Source: Helicobacter pylori
GTDB taxonomy: Bacteria > Campylobacterota > Campylobacteria > Campylobacterales > Helicobacteraceae
Reading direction: 5' to 3'
Assembly: GCF_016755635.1 (NCBI RefSeq)
Contig: NZ_CP051500.1
Coordinates: forward strand, 1,240,001 to 1,304,000
Length of the DNA stretch: 64,000 nucleotides
Positions 52,979-62,949 of the stretch are shown here, in pieces; the stretch's first letter is position 1, and every line of letters begins with the position of its first letter. A program made the position numbers and the translations under genes. The notes beneath the pieces were generated by a model. The model ran no database searches and was not told where the DNA came from. It worked only from the letters and a program-made list of their open reading frames with translations.

Positions 52979-53664
52979 AAAATTTAGTGATCCTAAGCGG
53001 GGCTGGCATTTCAGCAGAAAGCGGGATTAAAACCTTTAGAGACGCTGATGGCTTGTGGGAAGGGCATGACATCATGGAAGTTGCCTCGCCTTATGGCTGG
53101 AAAAAGAACCCGCAAAAGGTGTTGGATTTTTACAACCAAAGACGCCGACAGCTTTTTGAAGTTTATCCTAACAAAGCCCATAAGGCTTTAGCGGAATTGG
53201 AAAAACACTATCAAGTCCATATCATCACCCAAAATGTAGACGATTTGCATGAAAGGGCGGGCTCTTCTCGCATTTTGCACTTGCATGGGGAATTATTAAG
53301 CGTTCGCAGCGAGAAAGATCCTAATTTAGTTTATAGGTGGGAAAAGGACTTGAATTTAGGCGACTTGGCTAAAGACAAATCGCAATTACGCCCTGATATT
53401 GTGTGGTTTGGCGAAGAGGTGCCTTTGCTTAAAGAAGCGATTTCTTTAGTCAAACAAGCGCACCTTTTAATCATTATTGGCACTTCTTTGCAAGTCTATC
53501 CGGCCGCTAGCCTTTACACGCATGCGCATAAAGACGCCCTCATTTATTACATTGACCCTAAAGCTAAAAACGCCCGTTTGCCCCAGAATGTCCAATGCAT
53601 TAATGAAAGCGCGGTGCATGCCATGCAAGATTTAATGCCCAAACTCATAGAAATGGCCTCTTAA
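52975..53664 (+). CDS. cobB: NAD-dependent protein deacylase (CobB-type sirtuin) lacking zinc ligands
   Basis: 229 residues. NAD-binding GAGISAESGIKTFRDADGLW lies near residues 9-28, ITQNVDDLHERAGS near 81, the catalytic His in HLHGEL near 100, and VWFGEEVP near 142. Y and R in FYNQRRRQL match the acyl-pocket pair of Sirt5/CobB desuccinylases. The segment after HLHGEL, where bacterial CobB has four zinc-binding Cys, contains none. GGAGG Shine-Dalgarno upstream. Confidence 0.9.
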   Translation: MKNLVILSGAGISAESGIKTFRDADGLWEGHDIMEVASPYGWKKNPQKVLDFYNQRRRQLFEVYPNKAHKALAELEKHYQVHIITQNVDDLHERAGSSRILHLHGELLSVRSEKDPNLVYRWEKDLNLGDLAKDKSQLRPDIVWFGEEVPLLKEAISLVKQAHLLIIIGTSLQVYPAASLYTHAHKDALIYYIDPKAKNARLPQNVQCINESAVHAMQDLMPKLIEMAS

Positions 53665-53695
53665 GAGATGTTGAAATAATTTTTATTTTTTCAGC

Positions 53696-53748
53696 TAACG
53701 ATTAGCAAAAACATGGTTTAATTGGTTTTCATTATTTGCTAATAGTTA
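53696..53748 (+). promoter_or_regulatory. 14-base inverted repeat upstream of nuoA
   Basis: TAACGATTAGCAAA (53696-53709) and TTTGCTAATAGTTA (53735-53748) are complementary over 14 bases with a single mismatch, 25 bases apart. It ends 18 bases before nuoA, in the leader or promoter of the nuo operon. It may be an operator, a leader hairpin or a terminator for the sirtuin gene. Confidence 0.5.
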
Positions 53749-53766
53749 AAGGAGTTTGAGAGTCTG

Positions 53767-54165
53767 ATGCAAACCGCAGAAGCATTGAATCACCCCTATT
53801 TTGGCGTTTTTGTTTTGCTGGTATTCACCTTTTGGGTGTTTAACTTAACCTTAAGGATCCAAAGGTTTTTAAGCCGTAAAATGGCTCAAAAAAAGGGCGA
53901 AAAGCTCAAGCTCGCTCCCTATGAATGCGGGCCTGTGGCTCTCAAACAGCCTAATAGGGTGTCGCACCATTTCTATATCATGGCCATGCTTTTTATCTTA
54001 TTTGATGTAGAAATCGTTTTCATGTTCCCTTGGGCGATTGATTTTAAAAAATTAGGCTTGTTTGGGCTTATTGAAATGCTAGGCTTTGTCTTCTTTTTAA
54101 TGATTGGTTTTATTTACGCTTTAAAGCGAAACGCTTTGAGCTGGCAGAAATTAGAGGTGAAATAA
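53767..54165 (+). CDS. nuoA: NADH-quinone oxidoreductase subunit A
   Basis: A 132-residue membrane subunit of complex I with three helices; [20 protein letters not shown] carries the conserved ECG loop, followed by [13 protein letters not shown] with the conserved acidic residues. Its stop overlaps nuoB by 1 base. Confidence 0.96.
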   Translation: MQTAEALNHPYFGVFVLLVFTFWVFNLTLRIQRFLSRKMAQKKGEKLKLAPYECGPVALKQPNRVSHHFYIMAMLFILFDVEIVFMFPWAIDFKKLGLFGLIEMLGFVFFLMIGFIYALKRNALSWQKLEVK

Positions 54166-54644
54166 TGCAACAAGCACCGGTTGTTCTGAGCACTTTGGAT
54201 AAATTATTGAATTGGGGGCGTTCTAACTCGCTTTGGCCTTTAACTTACGGCTTGGCGTGTTGCGCGATTGAGATGATGGCGACAGGGGGTTCAAGGTTTG
54301 ATTTTGACAGATTTGGCACGATTTTTAGAGCGAGCCCTAGGCAATCGGATGTGATGATCATCGCTGGCACGCTCACTAAAAAACATGCCGAATTTATGCG
54401 TAGACTCTATGATCAAATGCCTGAGCCTAAATGGGTGATTTCTATGGGGAGTTGCGCTAACACAGGCGGGATGTTCAACACTTATGCGACCGTTCAAGGA
54501 GCAGACAGGATCGTTCCTGTGGATATTTACTTGCCCGGTTGCGCGCCGCGCCCAGAAACTTTACAATACGCTCTTATGGTTTTGCAAGATAAAATCAGAC
54601 GCTCTAAAGCGATCAAACAAGACGCTCCTAAAAGGTTAGTGTGA
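54165..54644 (+). CDS. nuoB: NADH-quinone oxidoreductase subunit B
   Basis: 159 residues; ligates cluster N2 next to the quinone site. Cys ligands are visible in [34 protein letters not shown] and [12 protein letters not shown]. Overlaps nuoC by ATGA. Confidence 0.97.
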   Translation: MQQAPVVLSTLDKLLNWGRSNSLWPLTYGLACCAIEMMATGGSRFDFDRFGTIFRASPRQSDVMIIAGTLTKKHAEFMRRLYDQMPEPKWVISMGSCANTGGMFNTYATVQGADRIVPVDIYLPGCAPRPETLQYALMVLQDKIRRSKAIKQDAPKRLV

Positions 54645-55441
54645 TGGTAAGAAAACAATCCCCCTATGAAGATGTGCAAAAACAATCGCGCCAGCATGAC
54701 CCCTATAAAATCATAGAACCCACCCCTAAAAAATATTTAGAGGGCAGTGCTTATGAGGTCATTTATAACCACCTTTCTTACAAGCATGAGGTTTTAGACA
54801 AATATATAGAAACTAACACGGCGGTGTTTTGGATCAAAAAAGACGATATTTTTTCTGTCGCTACGATTTTAAGGCATTTGGGTTATGAGTGTTTGAGCGA
54901 AATGAGCGCGATAGATTTGTGCGCTAAAAAAGGGCATTTTGAATTGTTTTATCAATTTGTGGGTTTTAGCGATAGCTGTAAGAACCGCCGTAGGGTGCGC
55001 GTGAAGTGCGTTTTGTTGCCTAATGAGAGCGTGGATTCTTTGAGTTTTTTATACCGATCGGCTAATTGGAGCGAGAGGGAAGCGTATGATTTGCTTGGTA
55101 TTGTGTTTGACAAACACCCCTATTTGAAACGCCTTATCATGCCGCATGATTGGGTAGGCCACCCCTTATTGCGTTCTTACCCGCTCAAAGGCGATGAATT
55201 CGCTCAATGGTATGAAGTGGATAAAATTTTTGGCAAAGAATACCGAGAAGTGGTGGGCAAAGAGCAGAGAGACAGCGCGAGAGTGGATGAAAAAGACACT
55301 TTCAATTTTGCAAAAATTGGCTATGAGCAGGGCAAGGGCGAAGAATTAAAAGAAGTAGAAGAAAAGCATGCGTTTAAGAAAATCCCTTTTGTCAAAGATT
55401 TGCACAAAATCGCCCCCACTATCTTAAAAAAGAGGCTATAA
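54644..55441 (+). CDS. nuoC: NADH-quinone oxidoreductase subunit C
   Basis: 265 residues from the ATG overlapping the nuoB stop. The 30-kDa subunit core is [20 protein letters not shown], then [20 protein letters not shown] and [16 protein letters not shown]-terminal and C-terminal extensions (KVVEE-like charged tail [20 protein letters not shown]) make it longer than E. coli NuoC alone; it is not fused to nuoD. Confidence 0.94.
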   Translation: MVRKQSPYEDVQKQSRQHDPYKIIEPTPKKYLEGSAYEVIYNHLSYKHEVLDKYIETNTAVFWIKKDDIFSVATILRHLGYECLSEMSAIDLCAKKGHFELFYQFVGFSDSCKNRRRVRVKCVLLPNESVDSLSFLYRSANWSEREAYDLLGIVFDKHPYLKRLIMPHDWVGHPLLRSYPLKGDEFAQWYEVDKIFGKEYREVVGKEQRDSARVDEKDTFNFAKIGYEQGKGEELKEVEEKHAFKKIPFVKDLHKIAPTILKKRL

Positions 55442-55442
55442 A

Positions 55443-56672
55443 ATGGCTCAAAATTTCACGAAACTCAACCCTCAGTTTGAAAACATCATTTTTGAACATG
55501 ACGACAACCAAATGATTTTAAACTTTGGCCCCCAACACCCCAGTAGTCACGGACAATTGCGCTTGATTTTGGAGTTAGAGGGCGAAAAAATCATTAAGGC
55601 TACCCCTGAGATTGGCTACTTGCATAGAGGCTGTGAAAAGTTAGGCGAAAACATGACCTATAACGAATACATGCCCACTACCGACAGATTGGATTACACT
55701 TCTTCTACCAGCAATAATTACGCTTACGCTTATGCGGTAGAGACCTTGCTCAATTTAGAAATCCCTCGTCGAGCGCAAGTGATCCGCACGATTTTACTAG
55801 AGCTTAACCGTATGATCTCACACATCTTTTTTATCAGCGTGCATGCTTTAGATGTGGGGGCGATGAGCGTGTTTTTGTATGCGTTTAAAACGAGGGAATA
55901 CGGCTTGGATTTGATGGAGGATTATTGCGGGGCTAGGCTCACGCATAACGCTATAAGGATTGGGGGCGTGCCTTTAGATTTACCCCCTAATTGGTTAGAA
56001 GGCTTGAAAAAGTTTTTAGGTGAAATGCAAGAATGCAAAAAACTCATTCAAGGCTTATTGGATAAAAATCGCATTTGGCGGATGCGCTTGGAAAATGTGG
56101 GCGTTGTAACGCCAAAAATGGCGCAAAGCTGGGGTATGAGCGGTATCATGTTAAGAGGGACTGGGATCGCTTATGATATTAGGAAAGAAGAACCTTATGA
56201 GCTTTATAAAGAGCTTGATTTTGATGTGCCGGTGGGCAATTATGGCGATAGTTATGATAGGTATTGTTTGTATATGTTAGAAATTGATGAAAGCATTCGC
56301 ATCGTTGAACAACTCATTCCTATGTATGCTAAAACCGATACGCCTATCATGGCTCAAAACCCGCATTATATTTCTGCCCCTAAAGAAGATATAATGACGC
56401 AAAATTATGCCTTGATGCAGCATTTTGTTTTAGTGGCTCAAGGCATGCGTCCGCCCGTTGGGGAAGTGTATGCCCCCACAGAAAGCCCTAAAGGGGAATT
56501 AGGGTTTTTTATCCATTCAGAGGGCGAGCCTTACCCTCATAGATTAAAAATCAGAGCCCCTAGCTTTTATCACATTGGGGCTTTAAGCGATATTTTAGTG
56601 GGGCAATATTTAGCGGATGCAGTAACCGTGATTGGCTCAACCAATGCGGTGTTTGGCGAGGTGGATAGATGA
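55443..56672 (+). CDS. nuoD: NADH-quinone oxidoreductase subunit D
   Basis: 409 residues of the 49-kDa subunit: [20 protein letters not shown] near residue 28, [20 protein letters not shown] near 58, and [20 protein letters not shown] near 342. It contributes to the quinone cavity with NuoB. Overlaps the next small gene by 4 bases. Confidence 0.97.
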   Translation: MAQNFTKLNPQFENIIFEHDDNQMILNFGPQHPSSHGQLRLILELEGEKIIKATPEIGYLHRGCEKLGENMTYNEYMPTTDRLDYTSSTSNNYAYAYAVETLLNLEIPRRAQVIRTILLELNRMISHIFFISVHALDVGAMSVFLYAFKTREYGLDLMEDYCGARLTHNAIRIGGVPLDLPPNWLEGLKKFLGEMQECKKLIQGLLDKNRIWRMRLENVGVVTPKMAQSWGMSGIMLRGTGIAYDIRKEEPYELYKELDFDVPVGNYGDSYDRYCLYMLEIDESIRIVEQLIPMYAKTDTPIMAQNPHYISAPKEDIMTQNYALMQHFVLVAQGMRPPVGEVYAPTESPKGELGFFIHSEGEPYPHRLKIRAPSFYHIGALSDILVGQYLADAVTVIGSTNAVFGEVDR

Positions 56673-56899
56673 AACGCTTTGATTTGCGCCCCTTAAAAGC
56701 AGATATTTTTGAACGCTTAGAAGAATTGATTGAAAAAGAAATGCAACCCAATGAAGTCGCTATTTTCATGTTTGAAGTGGGGGATTTTTCTAATATCCCT
56801 AAGAGCGCTGAATTTATCCAATCTAAAGGGCATGAACTCCTCAATTCTTTGCGTTTCAATCAAGCGGATTGGACGATTGTCGTGAGAAAAAAGGCTTGA
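56669..56899 (+). CDS. Helicobacter-type complex I protein in the nuoE position
   Basis: A 76-residue soluble protein: [20 protein letters not shown], then [20 protein letters not shown]. It has no cysteines at all, so it cannot hold the 2Fe-2S cluster of NuoE. Conserved in Helicobacter and Campylobacter at this place; it likely helps connect an alternative electron donor such as flavodoxin to complex I. Confidence 0.8.
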   Translation: MKRFDLRPLKADIFERLEELIEKEMQPNEVAIFMFEVGDFSNIPKSAEFIQSKGHELLNSLRFNQADWTIVVRKKA

Positions 56900-56901
56900 T
56901 T

Positions 56902-57888
56902 TTGAGCGGCTTTAACTCTCTAAATTCTCCCTTAAGCGCAAGCTCTTCAATTAGCTTGAAAGAAGCCTATTATTTAGAAAAATTATCTCTTAAAAAAGGG
57001 TTTAAAATCAGTTACAAGATGACAAAAGATAGCTTAAACCTTTTAGAAAAAAGCGATTTGTGCGTTTTGTTTGGGGGATTTTCAAACGCTTGTTTGAATG
57101 AAAATGAACGATTGATTTTAGGAAGCATTAACCAATCAAAACGCCCCTATGCTCTATTAAGACCCTTACAAGACACAAGAGACTTGCCAGAAAATTGCCT
57201 TTTTGCGTCGTATGAAATCCACACGGAAGCGGCGATTTTAGCCTTGATTTTAAGGGGCATTTTGGAACAAACTTCCCGATTAAAAGGGCATGTTTTAGAA
57301 AAAATAGATGTGGGGTATTTAAGCTCTGAAGCGAACATGAGTGAAGAAGAATTACAAGAACTTATCGCTCTTATCATTAAAGCAAAAAAAAGGGTGCTTA
57401 TTTTAAACAGAGAAATCACTAAGCATGCTGACAACGCTTTTTTATACACCCTTTTAAGCGAGTTGCAAAATTACCTAGAAATTTTGCATATCCCTTACAA
57501 AGATTCAAACGCAACAACCGTTTTTTATGATTTTAAAGATCAAGAATGGCTGCTAGAAACAGCTTTAAAAGAGGGCATTTTACCTTTTAAATCACAACTT
57601 AAGTCAAAAGATTTAGAGCTTTTAGAGCGAATGGGTGAGGCTAACGGCTCGTTTGTTTATGTTTCTTACAAGAGCCTTGAAACCCCTAAATTGTCTTTTT
57701 CCAAACAATTTAAGATCGCTAATAAGATTAAGCATTCTAAAGCGGAGTTTCAAATCTCCAATAAAACGCTAGAATGCGAGTTAGAAGAAAGCCCCCATTT
57801 GAAGGGCTTGATTGCGATTTTAGAAGGGGCGTTTTTTGACGCTTACCCTTATATCCCTATTTTATCCCACTCTCAAGGAATTTCATGA
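56902..57888 (+). CDS. Helicobacter-type complex I protein in the nuoF position
   Basis: About 328 residues from a TTG at 56902 with AAGG 7 bases upstream; a TTG two codons earlier or TTG 56869 are alternatives. No NADH-, FMN- or Fe-S-binding motif of NuoF is visible. The region LCVLFGGFSNACLNENERLI and KRVLILNREITKHADNAFLY faintly resembles the C-terminal part of NuoG. It probably takes NuoF's place structurally without binding NADH. Overlaps nuoG by 4 bases. Confidence 0.72.
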   Translation: MSGFNSLNSPLSASSSISLKEAYYLEKLSLKKGFKISYKMTKDSLNLLEKSDLCVLFGGFSNACLNENERLILGSINQSKRPYALLRPLQDTRDLPENCLFASYEIHTEAAILALILRGILEQTSRLKGHVLEKIDVGYLSSEANMSEEELQELIALIIKAKKRVLILNREITKHADNAFLYTLLSELQNYLEILHIPYKDSNATTVFYDFKDQEWLLETALKEGILPFKSQLKSKDLELLERMGEANGSFVYVSYKSLETPKLSFSKQFKIANKIKHSKAEFQISNKTLECELEESPHLKGLIAILEGAFFDAYPYIPILSHSQGIS

Positions 57889-60449
57889 TCACAATGAATA
57901 TCAATGGCAAAATAATTGAATGCCAAGAGGGACAAAGCGTTTTAGAGGCCGCTAGGAGCGCTGGGATCTACATCCCTACTATTTGTTATTTAAGCGGTTG
58001 CTCGCCCACAGTCGCATGCAAAATGTGCATGGTTGAAATGGATGGCAAACGGGTTTATAGTTGCAACACGAAAGCCAAAAACAACGCCACCATTCTCACT
58101 AACACCCCCACGCTCATGGATGAAAGAAAAAGCATCATGCAAACTTATGATGTCAACCACCCCCTAGAGTGTGGCGTGTGCGATAAGAGCGGGGAGTGCG
58201 AATTGCAAGACATGACGCATTTAACCGGCGTGGAGCACCAACCTTATGCGGTGGCTGATGATTTTAAAGCGTTGGATTCATGGGCAAAAGCCTTGTATGA
58301 CCCTAATTTGTGCATCATGTGCGAAAGGTGCGTAACCACTTGCAAAGACAATGTGGGCGAAAACAACCTTAAAGCCACTAAAGCCGACTTGCACGCTCCG
58401 GATAAATTTAAAGACAGCATGTCCAAAGACGCTTTTAGCGTGTGGAGTCGCAAGCAAAAGGGCATTATTTCTTTTGTGGGTAGCGTGCCTTGCTATGATT
58501 GTGGGGAATGCATTGCGGTATGCCCTGTGGGCGCTTTGAGCTATAAAGATTTCGCTTACACGGCTAACGCATGGGAATTAAAAAAGATCCATTCTACCTG
58601 TTCGCATTGTTCAGCTGGGTGTTTGATTTCTTATGATGTGCGCCATTTTGATACTCTAGGCGAAGAATCTAAAATTTTTAGGGTGCTTAATGATTTTTAC
58701 CATAACCCTATTTGTGGGGCAGGCCGTTTCGCTTTTGATGTGAGCTCTAGCCCTAAAGGCAGTGCTAATCTTAAAGAAGCGCAAAACGCCCTCAAAGAAT
58801 GCGAAGCGGTGCGAATAGGTGGGGACATTACGAATGAAGAAGCGTTTTTGATAGAGCGCTTGAGGAAAGAGCTTGGTTTTAAAATCTATAACAAAGATGC
58901 GTATCGTTTCCAGCAATTCTTAAAAGTATTGGGCGAAGTTAAACGCCCTAGTATTGAAGAGATTAAAACTTCCAATTTAGTCGTTACGATAGGATCTTCT
59001 ATCAAAACAGAAAACCCTTTAGTGCGCTATGCCATCAATAACGCTCTCAAACTCAATAAAGCTTCTTTAATCGCTATGCACCCTATTAAGGATAACGCGC
59101 TAGTGAATTTGTGCCGAAGCTCTTTTTGCATCACCCATGAAGTGGGGGCTGAAGAAATCCTTTTAGGCATGCTTTTAAAGATGCTCAACATTGAAAGCGC
59201 GGCTCTAAAAAGCTTAGAAGATTCCAAGCAAAGCATTGTGGATGAAGCGGCTCTTAAAGCCTTAGAAGAAGAGCGAAAAAAAGCTTTAGAACAAGCCGAG
59301 CAAGGGTGCAGTATTGGAGAAAATAAGGCAGAAAATCAAGAAGAGAATAAAACAGAAACGGCTACCCCAAAAGAAGAAAATCAAGAAGAAGCAGCTGCTC
59401 CAAAAGAAAATCAAGAAGAAAACAAGACAGAGGTTAAAGAAGAAAGCATTGAAGTCCCTACCAAAACCACTTATTTGTTGCTTGAAGAAGCGGGCATCAA
59501 TTTAGAAACTTATGAAAAAATTCTCGCTCTTTTGCAAAAATCAAATAACACCTTGCTGGTGGTTGGCGAAGAAATTTATAGCCACAAACAAGCCCACAAT
59601 ATCGCTAAAATGTTGCGTTTATTAGCCCAAAAAAGCGCTATTAAACTCATTCTTATCCCCCCAAGCGCGAACGCTTTAGGCATCGCTTCTATTTGTCAAT
59701 TGAGCGAAGAAATTTTTGAACATGAAAAAATCGTAGGCATTCGCGCTCAAGGGGATTTCACTATCAATAGCGACGATAGGGTTTTTGGGAAAGGTGCTCT
59801 CAGCAAAGTGGATTTTATTTTGCCCAGTCTCAACCAGATAGAAGGCACGATCACTAATGTTGAAGGGCGTGTGTTGCCCTTAAAACCGGCTTTGAGGTTT
59901 GAAGGCTATGATTTGAGCGATATCATGCAAGGCTTTGGCTTTGTGGAAGAAAACCTCATAGAATGCACCCACAAACTCCCTACAGAAGCGGGCTTTAAAG
60001 CCATAGAATTTGATTATCTAACCAATTATTTCACTAACGACAGGGCTAATCATAGGGGCTATTTATTAGGAACAAGCCATTTTGAAAACAGCGCTAAAGA
60101 ATGCGAAACCACAGAATGCGAGCCTATCAAGCCTTTAAAAGAAAAAATCGCTTTCAACGCGTATTTAAAATACCCAGAAACGCAATTCAATAACGCTACC
60201 AATAAAAGCGAGAATTTGCAATTAAAAGCCGGTGTCTATGTGTCTAAAGCTTTCTTAAAAAAATTGAATAAAGAAGTGGGGCAAAACATCACTTTATCTA
60301 AAGAAGAAGAGGAATTAACAGGCGTTTTGTATCTTGATGAGAGCTTGGATCAGGAGGTGTTTGTCATTTCGCCTTCTCTTTTGACAAACCATTCTAACTT
60401 TTTTAGAGAGGGCGTGTTTGATAGCGTGGATTTAAAGGAGCAAGCATGA
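57885..60449 (+). CDS. nuoG: NADH-quinone oxidoreductase subunit G
   Basis: 854 residues. Clusters: 2Fe-2S with CYLSGCSPTVACKMCMVE (near 33-50), HPLECGVCDKSGECELQDMT (near 94), CIMCERCVTTC (near 146), CYDCGECIAVCPVGA (near 205), and the N7-type CSHCSAGCLISYDV (near 239). A molybdopterin-like domain follows. Residues ~475-530 are a Glu/Asn/Lys-rich insertion (GENKAENQEENKTETATPKE and similar) with internal repeats. Confidence 0.95.
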   Translation: MITMNINGKIIECQEGQSVLEAARSAGIYIPTICYLSGCSPTVACKMCMVEMDGKRVYSCNTKAKNNATILTNTPTLMDERKSIMQTYDVNHPLECGVCDKSGECELQDMTHLTGVEHQPYAVADDFKALDSWAKALYDPNLCIMCERCVTTCKDNVGENNLKATKADLHAPDKFKDSMSKDAFSVWSRKQKGIISFVGSVPCYDCGECIAVCPVGALSYKDFAYTANAWELKKIHSTCSHCSAGCLISYDVRHFDTLGEESKIFRVLNDFYHNPICGAGRFAFDVSSSPKGSANLKEAQNALKECEAVRIGGDITNEEAFLIERLRKELGFKIYNKDAYRFQQFLKVLGEVKRPSIEEIKTSNLVVTIGSSIKTENPLVRYAINNALKLNKASLIAMHPIKDNALVNLCRSSFCITHEVGAEEILLGMLLKMLNIESAALKSLEDSKQSIVDEAALKALEEERKKALEQAEQGCSIGENKAENQEENKTETATPKEENQEEAAAPKENQEENKTEVKEESIEVPTKTTYLLLEEAGINLETYEKILALLQKSNNTLLVVGEEIYSHKQAHNIAKMLRLLAQKSAIKLILIPPSANALGIASICQLSEEIFEHEKIVGIRAQGDFTINSDDRVFGKGALSKVDFILPSLNQIEGTITNVEGRVLPLKPALRFEGYDLSDIMQGFGFVEENLIECTHKLPTEAGFKAIEFDYLTNYFTNDRANHRGYLLGTSHFENSAKECETTECEPIKPLKEKIAFNAYLKYPETQFNNATNKSENLQLKAGVYVSKAFLKKLNKEVGQNITLSKEEEELTGVLYLDESLDQEVFVISPSLLTNHSNFFREGVFDSVDLKEQA
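59310..59460 (+). repeat. Acidic low-complexity repeat inside nuoG
   Basis: The DNA contains several versions of GAAAATCAAGAAGA(A) between 59330 and 59420, encoding repeated ENQEE/KEENQEE units. It probably varies in copy number among strains. Confidence 0.65.
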
Positions 60450-61435
60450 GCGCTTATATCATTGAAACCTTGATTAAAATTTTGATTTTAGTCGCTGTTT
60501 TTTCGGCTTTAGGAGGCTTTGCCACTTATATTGAAAGGAAAGTGTTAGCCTATTTCCAACGCCGTTTAGGGCCTTGTTATGTGGGGCCTTTTGGGCTTTT
60601 ACAAGTCGCAGCAGACGGCATTAAGCTTTTCACTAAAGAAGACATTATCCCCCAAGGTGCGAATAAGTTTATTTTCACGCTAGCGCCCATTATTGCGATG
60701 GTGAGCGCGTTTGTGTCCATGGCGCCTATCCCCTTTTTCCCTAATTTCACTCTGTTTGGCTATGAGATTAAGCCCCTTATTTCTGACATCAACATTGGCT
60801 TTTTGTTTTTCTTAGCCGTGGGCGCAGCAGGGATTTATGCACCTATTTTAGCCGGGCTTGCCTCTAATAACAAATACTCTCTAATTGGCTCCGCAAGAGC
60901 GACGATCCAACTGCTCAGCTTTGAAGTGGTCAGCACCTTAACCATTCTAGCCCCCTTAATGGTGGTAGGATCGCTCTCTTTAGTGGAAATCAATCATTAC
61001 CAAAGCGGTGGGTTTTTAGACTGGCTTGTGTTTAAGCAGCCTCTAGCGTTTGTTTTGTTTTTGATCGCAAGCTACGCTGAATTGAATCGAACCCCCTTTG
61101 ACTTGTTAGAGCATGAAGCCGAGATCGTGGCGGGGTATTGCACTGAATACAGCGGCTTGAAATGGGGCATGTTCTTTTTAGCGGAATACGTGCATTTATT
61201 CGCTTTTTCTTTTGTGATTTCTATTGTGTTTTTTGGCGGGTTTAACGCATGGGGCTTTATCCCTGGGGGAATAGCGATTTTAATCAAAGCGGGCTTTTTT
61301 GTCTTTTTGTCCATGTGGGTTAGAGCGACTTATCCGCATGTAAGGCCCGATCAGTTGATGAACATGTGCTGGAAAATCATGCTGCCTTTAGCGCTATTGA
61401 ACATCGTGCTAACGGGCATTGTTATTTTAATTTAA
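60446..61435 (+). CDS. nuoH: NADH-quinone oxidoreductase subunit H
   Basis: A 329-residue membrane subunit next to the quinone site. ATYIERKVLAYFQRRLGPCY near 26-45, AELNRTPFDLLEHEAEIVAG near 212-231, and RATYPHVRPDQLMNMCWKIM near 291 are the family signatures. Eight membrane helices. Overlaps nuoG by 4 bases. Confidence 0.97.
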   Translation: MSAYIIETLIKILILVAVFSALGGFATYIERKVLAYFQRRLGPCYVGPFGLLQVAADGIKLFTKEDIIPQGANKFIFTLAPIIAMVSAFVSMAPIPFFPNFTLFGYEIKPLISDINIGFLFFLAVGAAGIYAPILAGLASNNKYSLIGSARATIQLLSFEVVSTLTILAPLMVVGSLSLVEINHYQSGGFLDWLVFKQPLAFVLFLIASYAELNRTPFDLLEHEAEIVAGYCTEYSGLKWGMFFLAEYVHLFAFSFVISIVFFGGFNAWGFIPGGIAILIKAGFFVFLSMWVRATYPHVRPDQLMNMCWKIMLPLALLNIVLTGIVILI

Positions 61436-61444
61436 GGAGGTTTT

Positions 61445-62107
61445 ATGGCCAAACAAGAATACAAGCAACTTCCTAAACGAGCCGAAATCCATAGCACGAC
61501 CGAGCAGTTTAAAGACACCATTAAAACGAGCTTGGGTTTGGATCTATTCAAAGGGTTAGGACTTACGATCAAGGAATTTTTTAGCCCAAGCGTAACCATC
61601 CATTACCCTATGGAACAACTCCCTTTAAGCCCACGCTATCGCGCGGTGCATAATCTGCAACGGCTTTTAGACTCAGGCTCTGAAAGGTGTATAGGTTGTG
61701 GGCTGTGCGAAAAGATTTGCACGAGCAATTGCATAAGGATCATCACGCATAAAGGCGAAGACAACCGCAAAAAGATCGATTCTTACACGATCAATTTGGG
61801 GCGTTGCATTTATTGCGGGTTGTGCGCGGAAGTTTGCCCAGAATTGGCGATCGTTATGGGGAATCGGTTTGAAAACGCCAGCACCCAACGCTCCCAATAC
61901 GGCTCTAAAAGCGAGTTTTTAACGAGCGAACAAGACGCTAAAAACTGCTCGCATGCCGAGTTTTTAGGCTTTGGTGCGGTAAGCCCTAATTACAATGAAC
62001 GCATGCAAGCCACCCCTTTAGATTATGTCCAAGAGCCCTCAAAAGAAGAATCCAAAGAAGAGTCTCCAACAAACCCAGAAAGCCATAAAGGGGATGAAAA
62101 TGTTTGA
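61445..62107 (+). CDS. nuoI: NADH-quinone oxidoreductase subunit I
   Basis: 220 residues with two 4Fe-4S motifs: [15 protein letters not shown] near 79-93 and [15 protein letters not shown] near 119-133, holding clusters N6a and N6b. The C-terminal 40 residues are an acidic extension ([20 protein letters not shown]). AAGGAGG upstream. Overlaps nuoJ by 8 bases. Confidence 0.97.
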   Translation: MAKQEYKQLPKRAEIHSTTEQFKDTIKTSLGLDLFKGLGLTIKEFFSPSVTIHYPMEQLPLSPRYRAVHNLQRLLDSGSERCIGCGLCEKICTSNCIRIITHKGEDNRKKIDSYTINLGRCIYCGLCAEVCPELAIVMGNRFENASTQRSQYGSKSEFLTSEQDAKNCSHAEFLGFGAVSPNYNERMQATPLDYVQEPSKEESKEESPTNPESHKGDENV

Positions 62108-62648
62108 AACCATTGCCTTTTATTTCTTTGCGATCCTTACTTTGAGCATGGCGTTAGTGGTGATCACCACCACGAATATCCTCTATGCCATTACCGCTCT
62201 TGCTAGCAGCATGGTTTTTATCTCTGCTTTTTTCTTTTTGCTAGACGCTGAGTTTTTGGGCGTGGTACAAATCACGGTATATGTGGGCGCGGTCATTGTG
62301 ATGTATGCGTTTGGCATGATGTTTTTCAACTCCGCTGCAGAAGTCGTTGAACGCAAGCAAAGCCCTAAAATCCTGTGTGTGCTTTCATTTGGCGTGGCGC
62401 TGTTGCTCACCTTGATTTTAAGCGCTCCTAGCATTGGCGAAAACCTTTCTAATCAAGTCAATTCCAACGCTATTGATACGCAAATCCCCAACATTAAAGC
62501 GATTGGTTATGTGCTTTTCACCAATTACCTCATTCCCTTTGAAGCGGCGGCTTTAATGCTTTTAGTCGCTATGGTTGGAGGCATCGCTACAGGGATTCAA
62601 AAAATCCATGGGAAAAATCACACGCAATTTATAAAGGAATCTCTATGA
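62100..62648 (+). CDS. nuoJ: NADH-quinone oxidoreductase subunit J
   Basis: 182 residues from [24 protein letters not shown] 7-8 bases upstream decides this start over longer in-frame options inside nuoI. Five membrane helices; [20 protein letters not shown] is the conserved NuoJ pi-bulge helix. Overlaps nuoK by 4 bases. Confidence 0.95.
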   Translation: MFETIAFYFFAILTLSMALVVITTTNILYAITALASSMVFISAFFFLLDAEFLGVVQITVYVGAVIVMYAFGMMFFNSAAEVVERKQSPKILCVLSFGVALLLTLILSAPSIGENLSNQVNSNAIDTQIPNIKAIGYVLFTNYLIPFEAAALMLLVAMVGGIATGIQKIHGKNHTQFIKESL

Positions 62649-62947
62649 TAGGGTTGAACCACTATTTGATTGTTTCAGGGTTGCTCTTTTGCATTGGCTT
62701 AGCGGGCATGCTGAAACGCAAAAACATTCTATTACTCTTTTTTTCTACAGAAATCATGCTCAATGCGATCAATATCGGTTTTGTAGCGATCTCTAAATAC
62801 ACACACAATTTAGACGGGCAGATGTTCGCGCTCTTTATTATCGCTATTGCCGCTAGTGAGGTGGCTATTGGTTTGGGCTTGGTGATTTTGTGGTTTAAGA
62901 AATACAAGAGCTTAGACATTGATTCTTTAAACGCTATGAAAGGTTAA
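62645..62947 (+). CDS. nuoK: NADH-quinone oxidoreductase subunit K
   Basis: A 100-residue protein of three helices; FFSTEIMLNAINIGFVAISK and AIAASEVAIGLGLVILWFKK carry the two membrane Glu residues of the proton channel. Confidence 0.97.
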   Translation: MIGLNHYLIVSGLLFCIGLAGMLKRKNILLLFFSTEIMLNAINIGFVAISKYTHNLDGQMFALFIIAIAASEVAIGLGLVILWFKKYKSLDIDSLNAMKG

Positions 62948-62949
62948 GC

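Noticed and set aside
59314..59505. A lysine-rich 63-codon frame inside nuoG
   Set aside because: It is a frame-shifted reading of the acidic repeat region in nuoG.
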